Shown in pieces: positions 1 through 6,942 of a stretch of DNA of 7,819 nt. The DNA comes from Bacillota bacterium (GTDB lineage Bacteria > Vulcanimicrobiota > JAMDEM01). Position 1 is the first letter of the stretch. The number at the start of each line of letters is the position of its first letter. The translations under genes and the position numbers were made by a program. The stretch spans positions 1-7,819 of the forward strand of contig JAMDEM010000024.1 in assembly GCA_023486985.1 (NCBI GenBank). The letters run 5' to 3'. The notes below the pieces were generated by a model. The model was given only the letters and a program-made list of their open reading frames with translations, was not told the origin of the DNA and did no database searches.

Positions 1-901
1 AGCCGCATTTTCCTCCCGGGGATTCTTCCCGGAACTGGCAGAACATTTCAGCTTCCTTCCAGATAAGGTCAAAACTTTTTTCTCTTACATTGCCCACTTT
101 AACAGGAAGGTATGGGCATGGATGAACGTCGCCGTTTGGAAGAATCACGCAGTATGACCTCCCGGTAAGGCAGCCTCTTGTAAACCTCATGTCAACTTTT
201 TTCTGCTTTGCTATTCTCATAAAAGTAGGAGCGCAGGTAGGCTTTAGTTCGATGGAAGTCTCGGTTTGCTTCTTTACAATGCGGTGGAGAAGTTTTTCAT
301 ATTCAACTGCTTTAAGCTGTTCATCCGCAATGTCTTTTGCCCTTCCCGTGGGCACAAGGAAAAAAATATGGTGGGCGGCTGAGCCCAGTTCTACGGCAAT
401 ATCTGTTATTTTTTCTATTTCATGAGCGTTTCTGTCTCTTACGGTGGTGTGAATTTGGAAAGGAAGCCCGGCTTTCTTGCAGTTTTTCATTCCTTCAATT
501 GCCTGCCTGAAAGAGCCCTTTTGCTGTCTGAACTCGTCGTGTGATTCCTCGCTTGCGCTGTCAAGGCTTATTCCAACTCTTGATGCACCGGCTTGTTTCA
601 GCTTTAAAGCTGTCTCTTCAGTAATTAAAGTGCCGTTTGTTCCCAGAACGGTTCTAAGCCCGAGTTTTGACGCATGATTTATGAGTTCGTAAATATCATG
701 GCGCATCAGGGGCTCTCCGCCGCTTAGAATCATTATTTTAAAGCCTGATTTTGCAATATCGTCAAGAAGCTTTTTCCCTTCTCCTGTGGATAATTCATCC
801 TCTTCTTTTGATCCGGCATCCCTGTAACAGTGGATGCAGGCAAGATTGCAGGCTTTTGTTGTGTTCCATGATATGAGTACGGGCTGATTATTGTTATCCA
901 T
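1..901 (-). CDS. ahbD: AhbD/NirJ2-like radical SAM heme-biosynthesis protein, 3' end beyond window
   Basis: The first 300 residues of a radical SAM enzyme are present; the gene continues past the left edge. Residues 18-25 hold the CxxxCxxC motif (C18, C22, C25) that binds the SAM-cleaving [4Fe-4S] cluster, and GGEP follows at 61-64. Cysteines at 223, 244, 251, 262 and 299, with NGDVHPCPY and GNV around 256-272, are the start of a SPASM-type auxiliary cluster region. The N-terminal SWNTTKACN and the HHIFFLVPTGRA segment near 177 resemble proteins named NirJ2, which are related to AhbD. AhbD converts Fe-coproporphyrin III to heme b by oxidative decarboxylation of two propionates. The start at 901 is supported by AGAAGGTG at 906-913, which overlaps the upstream gene's stop codon (905-907), so translation is probably coupled. 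The block with ahbC and hemB supports a heme role. The choice between AhbD and another NirJ-like activity is inference, because the C-terminus is missing. Confidence 0.75.
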   Translation of the reverse strand, partial: MDNNNQPVLISWNTTKACNLACIHCYRDAGSKEEDELSTGEGKKLLDDIAKSGFKIMILSGGEPLMRHDIYELINHASKLGLRTVLGTNGTLITEETALKLKQAGASRVGISLDSASEESHDEFRQQKGSFRQAIEGMKNCKKAGLPFQIHTTVRDRNAHEIEKITDIAVELGSAAHHIFFLVPTGRAKDIADEQLKAVEYEKLLHRIVKKQTETSIELKPTCAPTFMRIAKQKKVDMRFTRGCLTGRSYCVILPNGDVHPCPYLPVKVGNVREKSFDLIWKEAEMFCQFREESPGGKCG

Positions 902-904
902 TTT

Positions 905-3100
905 TCACCTTCTGTCCCAGAGATCTTTGTGGCTGAATGGGGAAAGAGACATCTCCATAAGCAACGTTGTGCCTTCCGGGCATGTATTCATATATAATTT
1001 ATCGAGAAGATTAAGCATAATGGTAAATCCAACACCAAGAGAAATTTTTCCTGACATTCCTTTGTCAAGAAGCGCTTCAGGCAGGCTTGAAAAGTCAATG
1101 CCCGGACCTTTATCTTCAAGGAGTATAAGAATTCCAGCCTTGGCGCGATAAATTTTCATCTTTCCGCCGCCTGCATGTTTTATCATATTGGTGACGGCTT
1201 CCGAAACACAGATAACAAGATCTATTTTTTTGTTTTCATCCATTCCAGTTTTCCCTGACGATGCTTCTACTGAAGCCCTTGCCGCCGGTATATCCTCAGG
1301 GCTGGCAATGTTAAATTCTTTAAGGAATCCGGCTTTGGAATAAATATTTTTAATATCTTCTGTTTCGGTGAGAATAAGCTTTCCGTTTGTAACCGCCAGA
1401 ATAACATTTTTGTAAATTGTCTGTCTTCGTTTTTCTTCATCAAGCTGGAAGGCAAAGAGGCGGGCATTTTCAATTGCAACTCCCATCTGGCTGCCCATGG
1501 TTATAAGGAGTTCTTTTTCCTGTGGTGTAAAGGCTTTTGCAGAGTCACGGTAAAGGGTAAAAATTCCAACTATATTTTCTTTGCACCTCAACGGTATCCA
1601 GGCTGACGCTACTTTTTTTGAATGTTGAATCTCAAAATTATCATAGAAAAACGCTTCGCCCTCGCTGACCATTTTCTTTATAATATCCTGATTCTTATCG
1701 GCTTCCCTGAGAAGAGGGTAGTTAGAGGTATCAATTCCTCTGGCGGCAGCCGGTTTAAGATTTTCCCCGTTGATTGTATAAATAGTGCCTGAAGAGGCAT
1801 GAGACCAGGTAAGAATATTATCCAGGGCTTCAGAAAGGACGTCATTTACGTTAAACGACCGGCTGATGGCAGCAGATACAGATTGGAGAGTTGCAAGCTC
1901 CCGGTGGCGCTCATAAAGCTCTTTTTCCCGCTCTTTTATTTTATCAACCAGTATATTTATATCCTGCGATATGGAATCTAACTCCTCAAGAATCAATGGC
2001 TGGGGGTTGTAAGAGAGAGGCTCGGTATTTGCCGTGTCCTCTATAACTTTTGAGAATTTTCTTAACGGGGCAGAATGCACTTTTGCCATTAAAGTTCCCA
2101 TGACAAACGCAAGCAGAAATGAGCCGATAAGGATGGATATTTCTATTAGACCCACCTTTACTATATCCTCCGGGCTAAAGTAGCTGCTCCAGGGAAAAAT
2201 TTTATAATATTTGCCGGCAAAGTAATTTTCAGTCCAGCCGTTTATAAATCCATAAATAAACAGAAGGATGAGACTGAAAAATAAGTAAGTCGTAGTGAGT
2301 ATTGTCGCAAAACTTATCTTAAATTTGTCCATCGCCGAAGTAAGATAGTACCTGAGAAGAATTATGGGGATTGCCGCTGCTATAATATCATTGAATATTT
2401 CTACGGATTGCATGAGTCCTTTGGAAATAAGTTGATTTATTTCAGAGTAAGCTGAAGGATGATAGTTAAGATAAATATTTCCTATAAGATCAGCAAGGAT
2501 GGCAAGAATGACAAGCGTCCAGATTTTTCCAAATGGTTCTCTTTTTTCTGAGGTGAGATTTATTCTGCATAGTGCATATAAAATTATGCAGTCCCAGAGT
2601 AGCCAGCTAAAATGGATTATCTTTTTTATTGGTTCAATCTGGGAGGTTAAGACTGCATAAAAAATTGGACTTAGAAGAAAGACAAGAAGTATTGGATATA
2701 TTATTCGATAAGATGCAGGAATAAGAGTCTTTTCCTCAGGGATAGAAGAAAGCTGGAAAACTCCAATAGTCAGTAACAAATAAGCAAGTTCTTCAAAGAT
2801 AATAGAAATGATGGAAAAGCTATGTTCTACCTGAAAAAATATCTGCAGGATAAGAGCTAAAAGATGAGCTGTAAAGTTAAAAAGGAAAAAACCTGCTATG
2901 TAAATAAGCTTTTTGTTGAATTTTTCTTTGATTCCCATAAAGAGAATCAGAAATAGGAATAAAGAAGTAAAGTTAGAAATTATGTGAATAAGTCCTGAAT
3001 AAAGCTTCAGCTTATCAGGACTGGCTATAATGAGAGTTATGCCTGCTAATGTGCAGGCAATAATTATAGTTAAAAGGAAATCTTTTTTGATAGTCTTCAT
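905..3100 (-). CDS. Membrane sensor protein with GAF domain and RsbW-like ATPase domain
   Basis: A 731-residue integral membrane signalling protein. Residues 8-340 contain about ten hydrophobic segments (roughly 8-27, 36-56, 65-89, 97-118, 132-152, 163-180, 192-212, 238-252, 266-288, 316-340). A HAMP-like or coiled-coil linker follows (about 341-405, including KIKEREKELYERHRE). A GAF domain lies at about 408-548, ending in the typical MGSQMGVAIENARLF. The C-terminal ATPase of the GHKL/HATPase_c_2 type has its N-box at 633-642 (SEAVTNMIKH; E634, N638), its D-x-G-x-G at 663-667 (DKGPG) and its glycine lid at 687-692 (SLGVGF). No HisKA box with a phospho-acceptor His lies between GAF and ATPase. 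It is therefore more like an RsbW/SpoIIAB-type serine kinase or anti-sigma factor than a classical histidine kinase. The only nearby in-frame ATG is used, but no good Shine-Dalgarno precedes it. Its position between hemB and ahbD suggests heme, redox or gas sensing; the ligand is unknown. Confidence 0.85.
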   Translation of the reverse strand: MKTIKKDFLLTIIIACTLAGITLIIASPDKLKLYSGLIHIISNFTSLFLFLILFMGIKEKFNKKLIYIAGFFLFNFTAHLLALILQIFFQVEHSFSIISIIFEELAYLLLTIGVFQLSSIPEEKTLIPASYRIIYPILLVFLLSPIFYAVLTSQIEPIKKIIHFSWLLWDCIILYALCRINLTSEKREPFGKIWTLVILAILADLIGNIYLNYHPSAYSEINQLISKGLMQSVEIFNDIIAAAIPIILLRYYLTSAMDKFKISFATILTTTYLFFSLILLFIYGFINGWTENYFAGKYYKIFPWSSYFSPEDIVKVGLIEISILIGSFLLAFVMGTLMAKVHSAPLRKFSKVIEDTANTEPLSYNPQPLILEELDSISQDINILVDKIKEREKELYERHRELATLQSVSAAISRSFNVNDVLSEALDNILTWSHASSGTIYTINGENLKPAAARGIDTSNYPLLREADKNQDIIKKMVSEGEAFFYDNFEIQHSKKVASAWIPLRCKENIVGIFTLYRDSAKAFTPQEKELLITMGSQMGVAIENARLFAFQLDEEKRRQTIYKNVILAVTNGKLILTETEDIKNIYSKAGFLKEFNIASPEDIPAARASVEASSGKTGMDENKKIDLVICVSEAVTNMIKHAGGGKMKIYRAKAGILILLEDKGPGIDFSSLPEALLDKGMSGKISLGVGFTIMLNLLDKLYMNTCPEGTTLLMEMSLSPFSHKDLWDRR
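906..913 (-). promoter_or_regulatory. Ribosome binding site of ahbD-like gene, overlapping upstream stop
   Basis: Read on the minus strand, AGAAGGTG ends four bases before the ATG at 901. The TGA stop of the upstream sensor gene (907-905) overlaps it. The arrangement fixes the start and suggests translational coupling of the two genes. Confidence 0.75.
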
Positions 3101-3115
3101 AATATGTTATATATA

Positions 3116-3144
3116 TTTATAACGGAAAATGGCATGAAAGTAAA
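3116..3144 (-). promoter_or_regulatory. Possible weak internal promoter before the sensor gene
   Basis: Read on the minus strand, TTTACT (3139-3144) and TATAAA (3116-3121) are separated by 17 bases in the 59-base gap after hemB. The match is 4/6 and 5/6. The gap is AT-rich, so such matches arise easily by chance. If real, the leader before the ATG at 3100 would be only about ten bases. Confidence 0.25.
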
Positions 3145-3159
3145 GGATAATTTATATTT

Positions 3160-4137
3160 TTACTTAGAAATCAGCCACTTTGCCGCATCTACGGCATGGT
3201 AGGTTATTACGATATCTGCTCCTGCTCTTTTGATGCCGGTTAGAATCTCCGTTACCACACGTTTTTCATCAATCCATCCTTTTTCTGCTGCGGCTTTTAC
3301 CATAGAGTATTCTCCGCTCACATTATAGGCGGCAAGAGGATGATTAAAGTTTCGCCTTGCCTCCCGGATAACATCAAGATAGGCAAGGGCGGGTTTTACC
3401 ATAACAATATCTGCGCCTTCCTGTATGTCAAGGGAAATTTCCCTGAGAGCTTCTCTTAAATTCGGCGGGTCCATCTGGTAGGATTTTCTGTCGCCAAATT
3501 GAGGGGTGGAGTCGGCAGCTTCCCTGAAGGGACCGTAAAAAGCACTTGAATATTTTGCCGCATAAGACATTATGGGGATATCTTCGAATCCATTATTGTC
3601 CAGGATTTCCCTGATTGCTTTTACCCTTCCGTCCATCATATCGGAAGGCGCTACAATATCTGCTCCGGCTTCCGCATGGGAAAGAGCGGTTTTTGCCAGA
3701 AGCTCAAGAGTAGGGTCATTTAAAAGTTCTCCGTCTTTTACCACTCCGCAATGGCCATGGCTTGTGTATTCGCACATGCAGACATCAGTTATTACAATTA
3801 TTTCAGGCAGGGCTTTTTTAACAGCTTTTACGGCTTTCTGAACAGCTCCTTCGGCTGAATAAGCTTCGCTTCCAATTTCGTCTTTTTTTCCGGGAAGCCC
3901 GAAGAGGAGAATGGAAGGTATGCCAAGCTTTAAAGCAGATTCTGCTTCCTTTATCAGCATGTCAACTGAAAGATGAAAAACACCGGGCATGGAGGATATT
4001 TCTTCGCGGACATTACTGCCGTGAACAACAAAAAGAGGGTATACAAAATCCGCGGGCGAAAGCTCAGTCTCCCGCACCATTTTTCTTATATTTTCATTTC
4101 TTCTCAGGCGTCTCAGCCGTAAAAAGGGAAACTGCAT
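3160..4137 (-). CDS. hemB: Porphobilinogen synthase (delta-aminolevulinic acid dehydratase)
   Basis: This cytoplasmic enzyme condenses two 5-aminolevulinate molecules to porphobilinogen, the first common step of tetrapyrrole synthesis. With the start at 4137 the product is 325 residues, the usual bacterial length. Family hallmarks are all present: the zinc cysteines C120, C122 and C130 in DVCMCEYTSHGHCG, the two active-site lysines K195 (MSYAAKYSSAFYGPFR) and K248 (IVMVKPALAYLD, the Schiff-base lysine), and the C-terminal NVSGEYSM segment. The Cys-rich site marks the zinc-dependent type. An in-frame ATG at 4173 would add 12 residues, but 4137 is preferred because GAGGTG (4142-4147) lies four bases upstream and MQFPFLRLRRLRR is a normal HemB N-terminus. 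It overlaps the end of ahbC by 44 bases in another frame, so the two are in one operon. Confidence 0.96.
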   Translation of the reverse strand: MQFPFLRLRRLRRNENIRKMVRETELSPADFVYPLFVVHGSNVREEISSMPGVFHLSVDMLIKEAESALKLGIPSILLFGLPGKKDEIGSEAYSAEGAVQKAVKAVKKALPEIIVITDVCMCEYTSHGHCGVVKDGELLNDPTLELLAKTALSHAEAGADIVAPSDMMDGRVKAIREILDNNGFEDIPIMSYAAKYSSAFYGPFREAADSTPQFGDRKSYQMDPPNLREALREISLDIQEGADIVMVKPALAYLDVIREARRNFNHPLAAYNVSGEYSMVKAAAEKGWIDEKRVVTEILTGIKRAGADIVITYHAVDAAKWLISK

Positions 4138-5332
4138 TTTCCACCTCTTCTTCAATTCCAATTTCTTTATCACTTAAATAGCAGGCAGGGTCGGGAGCCC
4201 AGACATCATCATATATGGCTTCAGCCCTTACCCTGAAATTTCCGTTGCAGAGGTTAAGGAACTTGCAGGCGCCGCATCTGCCCTTCAGGAGTTTTTTCCT
4301 GTCTTTTAAGCCAGCCATTAAAGGATCTGACGTATCCATCCATATTTCGGAAAATTTTCTCTTCCTGATATTGCCGAAAGAATGATGGCGCCAGAACTGG
4401 TCGGCATAGACACTTCCCTGATTGCCTACACAGGCTATTCCAATGCCTGAACTGTTTCCGCCGTTCCATTCAAGAAGCTGATGTACTTCACGGGCTCTTT
4501 CGGGCTCTTCCTTAAGAATGGTCTGGTAAAGATAGACGCCGTCGGTGTGATTATCAACCGTCAGGATTTCGTAAGGCAGCCCCTTTTTGTAAAATTCTTT
4601 TGCCTTTCTGAAGATTAAGTCAACTGAATTTCTTGTTTCTTCATGGGTAAGATCCTGTTCTTTCATCTTACTGCCCCTGCCGGCATAAACAAGATGATAT
4701 ATGCAGCATCTTGGTATATCTTCCGAAGGCATGAGATTCATTGTATCTTCCAGGTCCTTGAAGTTGTGCTTGTTGATGGTGAACCTCAAACCTACTTTTA
4801 CATCGGCTTTCCGGCAGTTCTTTATTCCCTCGATGGCTTCCTGAAAGGCGCCTTTTTTGCCCCTGAATTTGTCATTGGTATCGCCTATGCCGTCAATGCT
4901 CACTCCAACGTAGGAGAACCCTGCTTCTTTTATTCTACGGGCAGCGTCTTTCGTGATTAAGGTGCCGTTGGTGGATATAACGGTTCTGATTCCCTTATCT
5001 GCAGCATATTTGCCGAGTTCAAAAAGATCCTCCCTGATAAGAGGCTCGCCTCCGGAGAAGAGAAGAACAGGTGCGCCGAATTCCGCCAGGTCGTCTATGA
5101 ATATCCTGGCTTCCTGGGTTGAAATCTCTTCCGGGTCAGGATTGTCTTTTGCCTCGATATAACAATGGATGCAGTGAAGATTGCACTTTCTGGTCATATT
5201 CCAGACTACAATCGGTTTTTTGTCCTTTGAATAACGGAGGAGTTCTGCCGGCATTTTTGAAGAGTCTCGTCCATATCTTAAAGGATCAGATGCCGTTACT
5301 GCTCCGCATAAAAGTTTTGTTATTCCAATCAT
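4094..5332 (-). CDS. ahbC: AhbC-type radical SAM enzyme (12,18-didecarboxysiroheme to Fe-coproporphyrin III)
   Basis: A 412-residue radical SAM protein. The N-terminus MIGITKLLCG...DPLRYGR is characteristic of the AhbC/NirJ1 group. The SAM cluster motif CxxxCxxC is at C50, C54 and C57, with SGGEP at 93-97. A C-terminal SPASM-like auxiliary cluster region has C301, C353, C356, C362 and C384, including CGACKFLNLC. In the alternative heme pathway AhbC removes the two acetate side chains of 12,18-didecarboxysiroheme, leaving methyl groups and giving Fe-coproporphyrin III, the substrate of AhbD. The start at 5332 is supported by AAGGAG (5341-5346) eight bases upstream and a strong promoter beyond that. 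It is the first gene of the block and its 3' end overlaps hemB. NirJ-type proteins of heme d1 synthesis are close relatives, but no other d1 gene is visible, so the heme b role is favoured. Confidence 0.88.
   Translation of the reverse strand: MIGITKLLCGAVTASDPLRYGRDSSKMPAELLRYSKDKKPIVVWNMTRKCNLHCIHCYIEAKDNPDPEEISTQEARIFIDDLAEFGAPVLLFSGGEPLIREDLFELGKYAADKGIRTVISTNGTLITKDAARRIKEAGFSYVGVSIDGIGDTNDKFRGKKGAFQEAIEGIKNCRKADVKVGLRFTINKHNFKDLEDTMNLMPSEDIPRCCIYHLVYAGRGSKMKEQDLTHEETRNSVDLIFRKAKEFYKKGLPYEILTVDNHTDGVYLYQTILKEEPERAREVHQLLEWNGGNSSGIGIACVGNQGSVYADQFWRHHSFGNIRKRKFSEIWMDTSDPLMAGLKDRKKLLKGRCGACKFLNLCNGNFRVRAEAIYDDVWAPDPACYLSDKEIGIEEEVENAVSLFTAETPEKK
4142..4147 (-). promoter_or_regulatory. Ribosome binding site that decides the hemB start
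   Basis: GAGGTG (minus strand) sits four bases before the ATG at 4137, inside the coding sequence of ahbC. It supports the 4137 start over the longer reading from 4173. Confidence 0.7.
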
Positions 5333-5340
5333 TGCCGTGT

Positions 5341-5346
5341 CTCCTT
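5341..5346 (-). promoter_or_regulatory. Ribosome binding site of ahbC
   Basis: AAGGAG on the minus strand, eight bases before the ATG at 5332, a standard spacing. Confidence 0.75.
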
Positions 5347-5372
5347 ATGCCTATTTAGGGTTTATGAAATAA

Positions 5373-5402
5373 ACTATAATATAAAATTGCTAATCTTGTC
5401 AA
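5373..5402 (-). promoter_or_regulatory. Sigma-70-type promoter of the ahbC-hemB block
   Basis: Read on the minus strand, a perfect TTGACA (-35, 5397-5402) is followed after 18 bases by TATAGT (-10, 5373-5378, 5/6). Transcription would start near 5366, giving a leader of about 34 bases before ahbC. It lies in the 166-base gap after the DUF5615 gene, which has the same orientation, so read-through from that module is also possible. Confidence 0.7.
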
Positions 5403-5498
5403 TTGCAATGTGGCTTCAAGAATAGGGTAAACAGGTTGAAAAGCTAAATAATGCAGACTGCTTTTACATTGCAAAAGCGGGGATGCAAGCATATATTA

Positions 5499-5855
5499 CT
5501 ATGTTTTTCTAAGACGCACACCTCGGGCAGTAATAACAGCTATTGAACCTGCAAAGTCTTTATGTGGAACGGCGGCCCATGCTCCCTTGAATATGTCAGT
5601 AATCCTGCCAGCGCCAAGATTGGGGTCTCTGATTACAATAATGCCCTCATGTGTGCCAGGCGGATAAGATGTGATATCACCAAAGCCTTTGTCACGGGTA
5701 ATAATTATTCGTCCTTCATTTTGGGCAAAGGCAAATACCTTTGAATCTATGGCTGACGACAGGCCCACCTGGCTGATTCGCAGGGCATCAAAACCTTCTG
5801 CCAAAAGGAAATCTTGAATTGATCTGGGAACGCCGCCGTTGAGAAGGAACTTCAT
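5499..5855 (-). CDS. DUF5615 family PIN-like protein, probable toxin, with altered active site
   Basis: A 118-residue protein of the DUF5615 (PIN-like/Mut7-C) type, the usual partner of DUF433 proteins in toxin-antitoxin modules, presumed to be an RNase. The family pattern is clear: an N-terminal KFLL strand, AEGFDALRI, acidic D37 in AIDSKVFAFAQNEGRIIITRDKGFGD, and TRD at 53-55 followed by FGD. The odd point is the start. Most members begin with an LxDEN-type motif whose Asp is part of the metal site, whereas here residues 5-9 read LNGGV, so the first acid is Asn (codon AAC). Nuclease activity may be weak or lost. The gene starts seven bases after the DUF433 stop without a good Shine-Dalgarno, which fits translational coupling. 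The C-terminus reaches ITARGVRLRKT, so the protein appears full length. Confidence 0.82.
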   Translation of the reverse strand: MKFLLNGGVPRSIQDFLLAEGFDALRISQVGLSSAIDSKVFAFAQNEGRIIITRDKGFGDITSYPPGTHEGIIVIRDPNLGAGRITDIFKGAWAAVPHKDFAGSIAVITARGVRLRKT

Positions 5856-5862
5856 AAGATTT

Positions 5863-6087
5863 TTATGAAATCTTTCTTAGAGGAATATCTTCCTCTTCTT
5901 TTATTAAATCTAAAGCATATTTAAGAGCTGCTTTAATATCTGGCTGCGTGAGGTCGTATTCTCTCATTACCTGCTCAAATGTCATTCCATCAGCAAGTGC
6001 TCCGATTACAACGGCAACAGGTATTCGTGTTCCCTGAATGACTGGCTCTCCATGCGCAATTTTTTTGTCAACTATTACTCGTTTCAT
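5863..6087 (-). CDS. DUF433 family protein, probable antitoxin of the DUF5615 partner
   Basis: A 74-residue protein with the DUF433 signature: HGEPVIQGTRIPV at 12-24, then LADGMTFEQVMREYDLTQPDIKAALKYA at 31-58, which has the form of a winged or helix-turn-helix-like fold. DUF433 proteins are VapB-like antitoxins that neutralise a co-encoded DUF5615 protein and probably bind their own promoter. The gene comes first in the pair, as is usual for antitoxins. It has a strong Shine-Dalgarno, GGAGGAG (6093-6099), five bases before the ATG at 6087, and its own promoter. The C-terminal tail is acidic then basic (KEEEDIPLRKIS) and is probably the toxin-contacting end. Confidence 0.88.
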   Translation of the reverse strand: MKRVIVDKKIAHGEPVIQGTRIPVAVVIGALADGMTFEQVMREYDLTQPDIKAALKYALDLIKEEEDIPLRKIS

Positions 6088-6092
6088 ATAAT

Positions 6093-6099
6093 CTCCTCC
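6093..6099 (-). promoter_or_regulatory. Strong ribosome binding site of the DUF433 gene
   Basis: GGAGGAG on the minus strand, five bases before the ATG at 6087. It is much stronger than the site before the partner toxin gene, which fits excess antitoxin synthesis. Confidence 0.75.
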
Positions 6100-6131
6100 A
6101 CGGTATAAAACTTATCTTTCTCTCTGCCTGT

Positions 6132-6160
6132 ATTATATTGGAAAAGAAATGCAGAGTCAA
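6132..6160 (-). promoter_or_regulatory. Sigma-70-type promoter of the DUF433-DUF5615 module
   Basis: Minus strand TTGACT (-35, 6155-6160, 5/6) and a perfect TATAAT (-10, 6132-6137) are separated by 17 bases, the optimal spacing. The start would be near 6125, giving a leader of about 38 bases. Autoregulation by the antitoxin is expected from the family, but no obvious operator palindrome was found. Confidence 0.78.
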
Positions 6161-6359
6161 CATTGTGAGGTTTCTTGCTAATGCAATTTATTGTAGATTA
6201 TGGAAGGAATATTTTTGGTGCGTAGGAGTAAAAAATTAAAACAAGAAGGAAGGGGGTGAGAAGTGATAGAAATTGTCAATGAAAGCAGTTGTCTGGATAA
6301 CTCACAGAGTTAGTATATTCAATGATTTAGTAGCAATGGAACTCCTACATAAACTAGAA

Positions 6360-6942
6360 ATGTTCAGGTGGTTTTAAGAGTTTAATTAAAGAATTAAGAA
6401 AAAAATACAGACCTAAGTTTCCAAAAAAAATAAAATATCTACTTATAGCCGAGTCACCTCCTAGCTGTGAAAATGATCAAGTAAGATTTTTTTACAATCC
6501 TAACCAAGAGAAATGGGATTTTATGTTTAAATCAATTATGGATTGCGTTTTTCATGATTTTAAAGCCAATTATAAAAAGGGAGAGGGAGATAAACACAAT
6601 TATCTTCAAAAGTTTGAAAATAAAGGATTTTATATGATAGATGCGACTGATACCCCCATTAACAATCTTACTAAAAAAATGAGAAATAAAATAATTGAGT
6701 CAGAGAGCGAAAGCAAAATTAAGGAAATAGAAAAATTAATCTCGAAAGCTACACCAATTTTTCTTATTAAAAAGAATGTTTTTAACATATTTTATCCTAA
6801 ACTGAAGGATTTAGGATATAATGTTGTTCACAATGAGTTTCTCCCTTTTCCGAGTTCGGGACATCAGCCAAAATTTAAGGATAAATTTAAAAAGTACCTT
6901 GAAAAAGTATATAATTGCAATAAGAGGGGGAACAGCACATAA
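6360..6942 (+). pseudogene. Frameshifted gene for a uracil-DNA-glycosylase-like protein
   Basis: The uninterrupted frame is open from 6358 to the stop at 6942 but has no ATG, GTG or TTG before 6523, where an ATG would give 139 residues and lose the best conserved part. That upstream part encodes KKIKYLLIAESPPS (about 6424-6465) and RFFYNPNQEKWDF. In the neighbouring frame ATG 6360 reads MFRWF and then hits TAA at 6375. Removing one T from the TTTT at 6372-6375 gives MFRWFKSLIKELRKKYRP running straight into the rest, about 193 residues. The AESPP motif near the N-terminus, the FYMIDATDTPINNL segment and the C-terminal LPFPSSGHQPKFKDKF recall UDG-superfamily-like proteins. This is recognition by motif only. 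It may be an inactivated gene, a sequencing error or a +1 frameshift site. It is AT-rich, on the opposite strand to its left neighbours, and its stop overlaps a 9-mer shared with the next gene. Confidence 0.6.

Noticed and set aside
891..1151. Plus-strand open frame of 86 codons
   Set aside because: It lies entirely antisense to the well-supported sensor gene and its start region, has no family features and no ribosome binding site.
905..3100. Classical two-component histidine kinase
   Set aside because: No HisKA-type region with a phospho-acceptor His is visible between the GAF domain and the ATPase domain, and no response regulator gene is adjacent.
4643..5162. Two plus-strand open frames opposite ahbC
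   Set aside because: They are antisense shadows of a strongly conserved radical SAM gene.
1..5332. Heme d1 biosynthesis operon (nirJ1/nirJ2)
   Set aside because: The radical SAM proteins resemble those names, but no other d1-specific gene is visible and hemB with AhbC fits heme b synthesis from siroheme better.
5460..5478. Hairpin GCTTTT / AAAAGC with a seven-base loop after the DUF5615 gene
   Set aside because: Only six pairs, mostly A-T, and no T-run follows on either strand, so I do not call it a terminator.
6172..6205. Plus-strand promoter candidate around TTGCTA with a downstream TAGATT/TTATGG
   Set aside because: The -10 match is poor and the spacing is off. In such AT-rich DNA it is not better than chance.
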